Origin: CABMGO01 sp964574775
GTDB taxonomy: Archaea > Nanobdellota > Nanobdellia > Pacearchaeales > GW2011-AR1
Direction: 5' to 3'
DNA: 29,673 nt
Assembly: GCA_964574775.1 (NCBI GenBank)
Contig: CAZNOS010000004.1
Coordinates: 1-29,673 of the forward strand
Each line of letters starts with the position of its first letter. Positions within the stretch are counted from its first letter, which is position 1. A program made the position numbers and the translations under genes. A model generated the notes under the pieces. It saw nothing but the letters and a program-made list of their open reading frames with translations. It made no database searches and was not told the DNA's origin. This document shows positions 22,059 to 29,163 of the stretch, in pieces.

Positions 22059-22113
22059 ACGTCCTTGCCGGCCTCATATTGAGAAAAACTTTCTTTTGGA
22101 ATTTTAAAAATTA
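22059..22113. repeat. 55-bp contig-end duplicate, right copy
   Basis: Exact copy of 21904-21958, on the other side of the gap. Its 55-base length equals a k-mer size commonly used by de Bruijn graph assemblers, which fits unmerged graph ends. Confidence 0.9.
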
Positions 22114-22252
22114 CCATTGAAATATTCGCTGGATCTACAGCTACAATCGACATACCCTCATCTAAAAGCTTGATTCTAACCTCTGTTACTATCTCTGAAA
22201 TTATTGAAATAGCATCACTCAGTATTTTTGGATTATCTAAACGAACAATCAT
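22059..22252 (-). CDS. pcn: DNA polymerase sliding clamp PCNA, N-terminal part (split by gap)
   Basis: 64 complete codons from the true start, ATG at 22252, covering the first half of clamp domain 1: MIVRLDNPKILSDAISIISE, then LLDEGMSIVAVDPANISMVIFKIPKESF, the characteristic PCNA beta-alpha pattern. The frame runs into the N gap at 22058 and continues without loss in the duplicate at 21903 (codons for VWGINLEDF). A TTATAAACGA promoter lies 28 nt upstream. Confidence 0.93.
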
Positions 22253-22270
22253 AATTCAAGAAACGTTTTA

Positions 22271-22280
22271 TCGTTTATAA
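22271..22280 (-). promoter_or_regulatory. TATA box of PCNA (leaderless promoter)
   Basis: TTATAAACGA on the minus strand, starting 28 nt before the ATG at 22252; identical core and spacing to secY. Confidence 0.65.
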
Positions 22281-22315
22281 GGATTGTTGTGAAAGAGTTG
22301 GGGATTTAAGGGTAA

Positions 22316-23275
22316 TCAGAAAGGATAAAAATTATATTTGTATTCATGAGTATTAAGAACTATTTCAAAATTCTTTATGTTTTCTGTGAATTCTTCTCTA
22401 AATCTTTTAATTATTGATTCTAATTGTGCGTGTGACGGAACCTCTAACTCTAAAGATAGGTCATGAGTTCCAATCATAGTAATCATAAAAACAATGTTAT
22501 TATTTAATTTTGCGAACTGCAACATTTTATTTTCTATCTCTTGGGTAAGTTTATGCAAACTAAAAAACACGCTATACCTAAGCACGCCCATATTCTCAAA
22601 ACCTAATTGGGTAGCGTAACCGCTTATTATTCCTTCAGATTCTAGTTTTTTGAGGCGATACCTTACAACATCTATAGTAGTCTCCAACTTTTCTGCGATG
22701 GCTACCATATTCTCTCTAGCATTTTGAGAAATTATTTTCAAGATTCCTTTGTCTGTTTTGTCCAAATCCCCATCAATCTTTTTGGTAGAATATTCTAGAA
22801 TCTTTGTACTTTTTTCTCCAATCAAATACCCCTTTGTAAAGCCAGGAGATTTTACTAGTAAAAATACTTCTTTGTCGTCAATATAATTTCCAAATTTGTT
22901 TTCGATTAAGCGATAAATTTCAACAAAATCATCTGGGTTTTTGGCCATAATAGAGAAACTAATATCCCACTTTCCGCTGCATGAAACAACCCAGCGTATA
23001 TTATTGTTTTTTACGAGTGAAGATATTATTTCTTCTTCTTTAGTGGGATTAACATTTTGTAATCTAATGAAAACTTTATAGTGGCTGTAACCCAAAGCCA
23101 AAGTATTAATGAAAGAAATATATTTTTTAATAATCTTTTCTTTTTCAAGTCTTTCCAATCGATACCCTATGGCCTGTTCGGATAAACCAACTCGTTTCGC
23201 AAGTTCTTTATTTGTTGCTCTGCTATTTTGATCTAGCCAATACAGTAGTTTTTTATCTTTTTGATCTAACTCCAT
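22316..23275 (-). CDS. Tandem Lrp/AsnC family transcriptional regulator
   Basis: 319 residues, twice the length of a normal Lrp protein. It consists of two full Lrp units in one chain. Unit 1 has a winged-helix HTH at about 4-50 (DQKDKKLLYWLDQNSRATNKELAKRVGLSEQAIGYRLERLEKEKII) and a ligand-binding RAM domain at about 60-155. Unit 2 has a second HTH at about 172-220 (DKTDKGILKIISQNARENMVAIAEKLETTIDVVRYRLKKLESEGII) and a second RAM domain at about 225-315. Lrp proteins dimerise through RAM domains and sense amino acids or similar effectors; a fused pair may act as a built-in dimer. It is divergent from the receiver-like gene and probably regulates it or itself. Confidence 0.92.
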   Translation of the reverse strand: MELDQKDKKLLYWLDQNSRATNKELAKRVGLSEQAIGYRLERLEKEKIIKKYISFINTLALGYSHYKVFIRLQNVNPTKEEEIISSLVKNNNIRWVVSCSGKWDISFSIMAKNPDDFVEIYRLIENKFGNYIDDKEVFLLVKSPGFTKGYLIGEKSTKILEYSTKKIDGDLDKTDKGILKIISQNARENMVAIAEKLETTIDVVRYRLKKLESEGIISGYATQLGFENMGVLRYSVFFSLHKLTQEIENKMLQFAKLNNNIVFMITMIGTHDLSLELEVPSHAQLESIIKRFREEFTENIKNFEIVLNTHEYKYNFYPF

Positions 23276-23295
23276 AAAATGTATAAAAATGCATT

Positions 23296-23303
23296 ATTTA
23301 AAT
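23296..23303 (-). promoter_or_regulatory. TATA-like box of the tandem Lrp gene
   Basis: ATTTAAAT (self-complementary), centred 24-25 nt before the minus-strand ATG at 23275; predicted leaderless start. Confidence 0.5.
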
Positions 23304-23337
23304 ACTTTTTGCTTTTTAATTCCGTTTTTTAATAGAA

Positions 23338-23364
23338 AGTTATATATAACTGTAAGATATATCT
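23338..23364. promoter_or_regulatory. Paired palindromes in the divergent Lrp / receiver promoter region
   Basis: AGTTATATATAACT (23338-23351) and AGATATATCT (23355-23364) are both perfect palindromes. The first contains a TATA box placed to start transcription about 10 nt before ATG 23381. The arrangement is suitable for a dimeric regulator such as the adjacent Lrp protein. Binding is inference; AT-rich palindromes also arise by chance. Confidence 0.4.
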
Positions 23365-23380
23365 ACTTATTAATAACAAC

Positions 23381-24157
23381 ATGAACAAACAATTAGAGAT
23401 ATTGGTAGTGGAAGATAATCCTAGACATTTATCCGAAGCAAAGGCAGAAATGGATAGAAGAGTAGCAAGAGCCAAAGAATCAGATAATGTTCTTCGTGTA
23501 GACTATGCAACAAATTTAGCAGAAGCAAGATTAGCAGTCGCCAAAAATAACTATAATGGAATAATTAGCGATGTATTCTATCCTTCTGGAGAAACACATA
23601 GTAATGAGGAAGAAATTAAATTAAGAAAGGAAATTTCTGAAATACTAGTTCATAAAAAGATATCAAAATGCGGAGATCTAACGAATTACTCGGAAAAGTA
23701 TAGAAAAGAAATACGAGATAGTCTTTCCTACGCAATAAATGGACTACGTAGCCAAAACTGGATAACAGAGTTAGATCAACTTGCACCATTCGGAGTAATG
23801 TTACATAAAGAAACTCGAGACTTACCCTTTGTTTTTTGCACAGATATGTATCATCATAAACATGAAGTACAGCCGGTACACGAATATGTTCAAAGTTCTT
23901 GCTGTGATGAATTTATTTGGCTTATAGATGCTGGAAGTTCACATGAGGAGCAGAGGGATCACAAGCATTGGAACACTGCATTCTTGCATTTATTAAGATT
24001 TATCGTCGCAAGAAGAAACAATGTTCTTGCGATAGACGCTTATGGAAGTAAAAAAAACATTTGCGTCCCGAAAGAAAATGGGCCTCTGGTAAGAGAGTTA
24101 GAAATATATCCATATATTTTAGAAGACGAGAAAAGAGAATTCAATCTAGAGAGATAA
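23381..24157 (+). CDS. Receiver-domain-like protein (possible orphan response regulator)
   Basis: 258 residues. The N-terminus resembles a CheY-type receiver: ILVVEDNPRH with the acidic pair Glu11-Asp12, NYNGIISDVFYPSG with the putative phospho-acceptor Asp64, and LPFVFCTDM with a Thr/Ser-type position at Thr154. Between the Asp and Thr strands there is an unusually long insert of about 80 residues (70-148), and a C-terminal region (about 175-258) has no recognised output domain. The conserved receiver lysine is not obvious, so phosphorylation is uncertain. No histidine kinase is nearby. It is divergent from the tandem Lrp gene across a palindrome-rich promoter. Confidence 0.6.
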   Translation: MNKQLEILVVEDNPRHLSEAKAEMDRRVARAKESDNVLRVDYATNLAEARLAVAKNNYNGIISDVFYPSGETHSNEEEIKLRKEISEILVHKKISKCGDLTNYSEKYRKEIRDSLSYAINGLRSQNWITELDQLAPFGVMLHKETRDLPFVFCTDMYHHKHEVQPVHEYVQSSCCDEFIWLIDAGSSHEEQRDHKHWNTAFLHLLRFIVARRNNVLAIDAYGSKKNICVPKENGPLVRELEIYPYILEDEKREFNLER

Positions 24158-24230
24158 GTAAAACTTAATTTTCCATAGCCTATCTTATTTATCACAATAT
24201 AGTTTATTATGCTCATTTCATCACCACATT

Positions 24231-24240
24231 CTTTATTAAT
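24231..24240 (+). promoter_or_regulatory. TATA-like box of the primase gene
   Basis: CTTTATTAAT; TTTATTAA is centred 25-26 nt before the ATG at 24261. The same TTTATTAA box precedes the gene at 27862. Confidence 0.55.
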
Positions 24241-24260
24241 CTCGACTTAGTTTTTCTTTT

Positions 24261-25862
24261 ATGGAGGATCAAAACGAAGCTAACAGTTTGGAGAAAAGAA
24301 AGGTTCAGATTATTGCGCCAGCATACTATGCACGAAAAGACGTACAAGAGGCGATGTATAAATTCTGTAAAAATAGAGAAACTGTTCCACGTTATTTGGA
24401 TGGATTTGGAAAAAGACCGGATGCACTTGATTATCCTTCTGATGTTATGGCCTTGGTAAAGAAAGGTGCGACTAGCTTTCATTGTTCGGAAGAGCTATGG
24501 GCCAACCCACTAGACATTAGTCTAAACATGACTCCTGAGCAATATAATAAGATTAAAATAGGATGGGATTTTCTCATAGATATTGATTCTAAGTTTTTTG
24601 ATTATGCAAAAATTGCGGCAGAAGTATTAATTCAGACATTAGAATCTCATGGAGTTAAAAATGTGGGGATTAAATATTCTGGATCGAAGGGATTTCATAT
24701 TATTATACCATCCAAATCTTTCCCAGAAGAATTATATGGAGAAAAAACGAAAGATAAATTTCCAGAATGGCCAAGAGCAATTGCTGGATATTTAAAGGAA
24801 AAGACTAAAGAAGGAGTTAATCAACGAATAATAAATCTTACTGGAAAAGAAAAACTAAAACAGAAAGGCGAACTAATAGAAAGAATTCGTTGCTCTGAAT
24901 GTAAGGGCGAAATTACTCAAAAAGAAGAAGACTTATTTGAATGTACAAATCTAAAATGTAAATATAAATTATATTTTAAAAAAAGCAAACGACGAGGTCA
25001 TATATGTCCGAACTGTAAATTTGATATGAATTTTATCGAGACTGCAAAAAGATATTTCTGTGAAAAATGTGGAAAGTACAAACCTAATCAGAAGGAAATA
25101 TTAAAACTAATGGAGGTAATTCCGCTAAAAGATCAAAACAAATATGACACGAAAAAAGAGCAAACCACGAAGGCTCAAGAAGATTCTGTAGATATCGTGC
25201 TTGTTTCACCTCGTCATTTATTTAGAGCTCCATACTCTCTTCATGAAAAAACTGCGTTAGTTTCTATGGTTTTAACCAAGGAAGAATTAAAAGATTTCGA
25301 AATAAATATGGCTGATCCATTGAGAATAAAAATTAGAGACTTTAATCCGAATTCCATCCCCGGAGAGGCACGAGAACTTTTGGTAGAATCTTTAGATTGG
25401 GCAAAAATAAAACAAGAACCCGAGAAGAAAAAATTTGATGGTAAAGCGCTTGACATGAAAGGGTTGCAAATTAATGAAGGAATGTTTCCGCCAGTAATAC
25501 AAAAAATCTTAGTCGGGATAAAGTCAGACGGAAGGAAGAGGGCACTATCTATTTTGCTTTCGTTTTTTTCTAGTCTAGAACTTCCTCCAGAATATATAGA
25601 ACAAAGGACTTATGAGTGGAATGATAAAAATTACAAACCGCTTCCGAACGGATATGTTAAGAGTCAAATAGATTGGTCGTTAAGGAATAAAAGACTTCCG
25701 CCAAATTATGACAAACCGATATATGGTGATTTGGGAATTGCCTCCGAGACAGATGGGCTCAAAAATCCTATCAACTATACTATACGAGAAGCTATGAGAT
25801 TGGGGTGGCGAGATGGTCAAAAATCCGACGACGGAATTAAAGATAAACAACAGAAACATTAA
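24261..25862 (+). CDS. priS: DNA primase, single-chain PriS-PriL type
   Basis: 533 residues, far longer than a normal PriS (about 330-400). The catalytic PriS core shows FLIDIDSK with metal ligands Asp107 and Asp109, KYSGSKGFHI at 139-147, and the third Asp at about 311 followed by RHLFRAPYSLHEKTALVS (318-335). A cysteine-rich insert has two zinc-ribbon-like sets: Cys211/214/228/233 and Cys249/252/267/270. The C-terminal ~130 residues (from about 403) match the PriL C-terminal domain pattern (FPPVIQKIL..., LPPNYDKPIYGDLGIA, KNPINY), but contain no cysteine, so the [4Fe-4S] cluster of canonical PriL cannot form. Archaeal primase makes RNA/DNA primers. Single-chain primases are known from Nanoarchaeum-like DPANN. 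Confidence 0.9.
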   Translation: MEDQNEANSLEKRKVQIIAPAYYARKDVQEAMYKFCKNRETVPRYLDGFGKRPDALDYPSDVMALVKKGATSFHCSEELWANPLDISLNMTPEQYNKIKIGWDFLIDIDSKFFDYAKIAAEVLIQTLESHGVKNVGIKYSGSKGFHIIIPSKSFPEELYGEKTKDKFPEWPRAIAGYLKEKTKEGVNQRIINLTGKEKLKQKGELIERIRCSECKGEITQKEEDLFECTNLKCKYKLYFKKSKRRGHICPNCKFDMNFIETAKRYFCEKCGKYKPNQKEILKLMEVIPLKDQNKYDTKKEQTTKAQEDSVDIVLVSPRHLFRAPYSLHEKTALVSMVLTKEELKDFEINMADPLRIKIRDFNPNSIPGEARELLVESLDWAKIKQEPEKKKFDGKALDMKGLQINEGMFPPVIQKILVGIKSDGRKRALSILLSFFSSLELPPEYIEQRTYEWNDKNYKPLPNGYVKSQIDWSLRNKRLPPNYDKPIYGDLGIASETDGLKNPINYTIREAMRLGWRDGQKSDDGIKDKQQKH

Positions 25863-25868
25863 TAAATA
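25859..25868 (+). promoter_or_regulatory. TATA-like box of the toroid surface-protein gene
   Basis: TTAATAAATA, centred 24-25 nt before the ATG at 25888; it overlaps the end of the primase gene. Confidence 0.45.
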
Positions 25869-25887
25869 GAAAAATCATAAAAAATAC

Positions 25888-27831
25888 ATGAATAAGAGCG
25901 GTGCAATATTAGTTTTTGTATTTAGTTTATTAGTTTTGTCTGGATTTGCTTTTGCAGCAAATTGTACTTCATTCACATATTCTAATTGGAGTTCGTGTTC
26001 TTCTGGTTCTCAAACTAGAACAATTTTAAATTCTACACCATCCGGTTGTACTGGCGGAAATTCCGTATTAACCCAAAATTGTACTACAACAGCTACAAAC
26101 GCTACAACTACTATCGCTGCTAATTTGTCAAAAATTGATAAGGGATTCGCGTGTCTTACAACTCAAGTTAAATCCGATTGTTCTGGTGCAACAACGATTC
26201 AAGAAATTGCTTTAACTATAATGGCTTCGCCTTCTACTGTTACGCAAGCGTGTTATGATAGATTATTAACATATAAAAAAACCGAGGGATGTTTTGGGAC
26301 AAGCAGTTGCAGCGTTAGAGATACTGCACTGGCGATCTTGGCAATTAATCACGTCGGACAAAACACCGAACAATATGAGAGCTGGTTAATGAATCAAAGT
26401 ATGAATGCCGATGATTTAGTTTGGTATTTAGAGCAGGACTCAAACGTTAAGTCTGGCTGCAAAGTAAGTTATAATTCTGCAGATTACACATTTAATGCAC
26501 TTGAAAATAAAAAACTTGAAGGATCTACTGGAAACTGCTTAACTCCGGCGCAATCAGACTATTGGCTTCAAATTTCTCCGAATTGTTATGATACGACATT
26601 TACTCTTTTATGCGACGCTGATTTCATTGCTACCTTAATATACAAACAACCTAATTCTCCGACAATATATGTATTATCTGGAACAAAAACCGCTCAGGCG
26701 AATCAACCAATAGACTTATCCGTAACATCTCTTTGCTTTGGTATAAACGAGTGTGACTATGAATCCACTGCTTGGGCTGCTGTAGCATTAGATAAAACTG
26801 GAAACGATATAGACGCTTACATACCCTATTTAATTGCGAATGAAGGATCTAATCAAAGATATCTTCCCGATGCTTTCTTGCAAATACTGAAAGACTTTAG
26901 TGAATATGGTACGAAGCTCATACAGCAACAACAATTGAACTCGTGGGAAGCCCCTGGAAGTCAGTATGGAAAATATTATGATACTTCACTGGCATTAATT
27001 GCCTTATCTAATAGTAATCAACAACAAGTTATAAACGCTAAAACTTGGCTTACAAATAGTGCGCCTGGACAGGATGGGTGTTGGAACAACGATAATATAA
27101 GAGACACTGCAATTGCACTTTGGGCTTTGGCTGGAAGAACCGCAACTATCAGTGCTGGTGGAACGACGTCATCTATTCCAATGTGTTTGGACTCTGGAAA
27201 TTTTTGTATACCTACCACGAGTTGCCCTAGTGGAGATGTCTTAAGTAATTATTATTGCCCTTCGTTAGGAAATAAATGCTGTAAGACTGCTAATTTGCAA
27301 ACCTGCTCCAATATGAGCGGAATTGTCTGTGCTTCAAATAAAAGATGTGCAGGGATAGCTAAACAGGCTAGTGATGCCAACAGCTGTTGTATTGGCGAAT
27401 GTGAAGATATTCCTACAGAAACAGAGTGTGAGTTAGCTGATAATAGCTGTAGAACTTCTTGTTCCTCAACACAGACGGAAACAACTGATTCTTGCGGAGA
27501 TGATTCTTCTTTGGTTTGTTGTAAAGCTAAGCCACAAGAACCTGGTAGTAGTGGAAGCACTTGGTGGATATGGCTTCTTGCAATATTAATAATATTAGTA
27601 ATACTTGGCATAATCTTTAGAGATAGGCTAAAGGTTTTTATTTATAAAACAAAATCTAAGTTTGGTGAGGATAATAACAAGCCATCATCTGGCGGAGTTC
27701 CTCCTGGATTTGGCCCCTATTCTTCGGATAGACAAATGCCACCACAGCAAAGACCAATGATGAGGCCTATGCCCATACCACAGCAAAGACCAATGCCTCC
27801 GATGGCAAATAGACCTCCAATGAGAAGATAA
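25888..27831 (+). CDS. Cell-surface protein: TSP1-like motif, alpha/alpha-toroid repeats, Cys modules, membrane anchor
   Basis: 647 residues. The signal peptide is at 1-23 (cleavage near AFA-AN). Then comes a thrombospondin-type-1-like motif at about 26-65 (YSNWSSCSSGSQTR). Four repeats of the prenyltransferase/squalene-cyclase alpha/alpha-toroid type follow: RDTALAILAINHVG near 144, YESTAWAAVALDKTG near 291, YDTSLALIALSN near 364 and RDTAIALWALAGR near 405. Three cysteine modules follow (433-465, 473-505, 514-545), the second with spacing C-x7-C-x5-C-x12-CC-x3-C. A transmembrane helix (about 558-577) and a Pro/Met/Arg/Gln-rich cytosolic tail (600-647) end the protein. The toroid lacks a DDxD-like catalytic motif, so binding or adhesion is more likely than terpene chemistry. 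Confidence 0.85.
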   Translation: MNKSGAILVFVFSLLVLSGFAFAANCTSFTYSNWSSCSSGSQTRTILNSTPSGCTGGNSVLTQNCTTTATNATTTIAANLSKIDKGFACLTTQVKSDCSGATTIQEIALTIMASPSTVTQACYDRLLTYKKTEGCFGTSSCSVRDTALAILAINHVGQNTEQYESWLMNQSMNADDLVWYLEQDSNVKSGCKVSYNSADYTFNALENKKLEGSTGNCLTPAQSDYWLQISPNCYDTTFTLLCDADFIATLIYKQPNSPTIYVLSGTKTAQANQPIDLSVTSLCFGINECDYESTAWAAVALDKTGNDIDAYIPYLIANEGSNQRYLPDAFLQILKDFSEYGTKLIQQQQLNSWEAPGSQYGKYYDTSLALIALSNSNQQQVINAKTWLTNSAPGQDGCWNNDNIRDTAIALWALAGRTATISAGGTTSSIPMCLDSGNFCIPTTSCPSGDVLSNYYCPSLGNKCCKTANLQTCSNMSGIVCASNKRCAGIAKQASDANSCCIGECEDIPTETECELADNSCRTSCSSTQTETTDSCGDDSSLVCCKAKPQEPGSSGSTWWIWLLAILIILVILGIIFRDRLKVFIYKTKSKFGEDNNKPSSGGVPPGFGPYSSDRQMPPQQRPMMRPMPIPQQRPMPPMANRPPMRR

Positions 27832-27832
27832 A

Positions 27833-27840
27833 TTTATTAA
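27833..27840 (+). promoter_or_regulatory. TATA-like box of the second surface-protein gene
   Basis: TTTATTAA, centred 25-26 nt before the ATG at 27862, so this gene can be transcribed apart from its neighbour 30 nt upstream. Confidence 0.5.
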
Positions 27841-27861
27841 CTTACATTTTTTTGTCCTAAT

Positions 27862-29163
27862 ATGAAAAGAGTGATTTGGTTTTTAGCATTTTTATTTATT
27901 ATTAGTTTTTCACTAGCACTTCCAGAGATAAAATTCCAGAATGAAGCTTATCAGCCACAAGAAACTATTATAGGATCCATTGCAGGTATTTCTGATTACA
28001 GTCTTATTACCCGAGAAGACTTACATATTTATGAACAAAGAAGAGAGATTTTTTTCGAAAAAGATATAATGAGAGCCAATGATAGCTATTATTTTTATAT
28101 TATACCTACGAAAGAGGGCGATTTCAGTATTAAAATTGATGATGTTGTATTTTCAGCCGGTGGTGGTGGAGATTTGCAAAAAAACTTTAGTATAGTTAAG
28201 CAGCTTAATCAAAATAACAAAACGCAAGTATTAACTGTCCGACCCGGTCTTTATCTTGGAAGCAATCCGGAAATAAATCTTGTTAATTCTGGGGAAGAAT
28301 CTCTAAATATAACTATTAATGGTGCAACATCTCTAGTTCTTTTGTCTGGAGATAGTAAAAAAATAACAGAAAATATTTCTGACGGATTTTCTTTTTTACA
28401 AATAGTTAGTTATGATAGTTTTTCAGTACCTATTTACAAAGATTTTATCGTCGAGCCAGTAAATAATTATACAAACGAAACAAACATTACTACAAATAAT
28501 TATGACTCATGTGTTGTAATAAATCAAAGTTTTTCTCTAAATTATCTTATTGGTGGAAACAACACACTCAACATTTCGATAATTAATAGTTGTGATTTTC
28601 CGATTGAAAATATAGACATTGTTTCCGACTCTGGATATGTGGTGCCACAAGACGATTCAATCTCTATGAACGCATCTGATATAAAAAATATAATATTTAA
28701 TTTAGATATTAATCGAGCTGGGGCATTTGTTGCTAATATTGATTTTTATATTAAAGACAATACAATTGCTCAAACTAAAATTATTATTTTTAGCTTCAAG
28801 AATGAAAGTTCTTTGGAAAAATTTAATCAAACTTATGAAACTACTCAGACGCAAGCAAAGCCAAGCTGTGAAGAGTTGGCTGGTGTTTTGTGTACATCTA
28901 CGCAAAGCTGTTCGACTGATAATTATGCGCCATATTACATTAATAGTACTGTTTTAACTTGCTGTTTTGATTCTTGTGTGGAATTAGAGCCACCCGTTAG
29001 CTGGAGTAATATTTTAATTGGGTTGCTTGGATTTGCCTTAATCGCCGGTGTTGTTTATTTATTGTATAAAAGATCTAAAAAAATAAAGAACGTAAATCCC
29101 GAGGATAAATTTAAGGAAGTTGATAAAAAATATCAAAAAAATATTTTAGGCGATAAAAAATAA
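27862..29163 (+). CDS. Cell-surface protein with juxtamembrane six-Cys module and membrane anchor
   Basis: 433 residues, not matched to a named family. The signal peptide is at 1-20. A long extracellular region of beta-rich, Asn/Ser/Thr-rich sequence follows (about 21-330), with many N-x-S/T sequons (for example 201-212) and at least two immunoglobulin-like beta stretches by pattern. A cysteine module comes next: Cys336, 344, 350, 367, 368, 372, spaced C-x7-C-x5-C-x16-CC-x3-C. The transmembrane helix is at about 383-402 and a Lys-rich cytosolic tail at 403-433. The module matches those in the neighbouring surface protein, also just outside the membrane. The pair probably forms or anchors a surface structure. 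Its stop touches the next, convergent gene. Confidence 0.82.
   Translation: MKRVIWFLAFLFIISFSLALPEIKFQNEAYQPQETIIGSIAGISDYSLITREDLHIYEQRREIFFEKDIMRANDSYYFYIIPTKEGDFSIKIDDVVFSAGGGGDLQKNFSIVKQLNQNNKTQVLTVRPGLYLGSNPEINLVNSGEESLNITINGATSLVLLSGDSKKITENISDGFSFLQIVSYDSFSVPIYKDFIVEPVNNYTNETNITTNNYDSCVVINQSFSLNYLIGGNNTLNISIINSCDFPIENIDIVSDSGYVVPQDDSISMNASDIKNIIFNLDINRAGAFVANIDFYIKDNTIAQTKIIIFSFKNESSLEKFNQTYETTQTQAKPSCEELAGVLCTSTQSCSTDNYAPYYINSTVLTCCFDSCVELEPPVSWSNILIGLLGFALIAGVVYLLYKRSKKIKNVNPEDKFKEVDKKYQKNILGDKK

Noticed and set aside
24158..24260. Imperfect GATAAG/CTTATTTATC inverted repeat as a terminator or operator before primase
   Set aside because: Short, interrupted and AT-rich; not better than chance for this composition.
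25888..27831. Functional squalene or terpene cyclase
   Set aside because: The protein is secreted and anchored, has only a few repeats and shows no DxDD or DDxxD-type catalytic motif.
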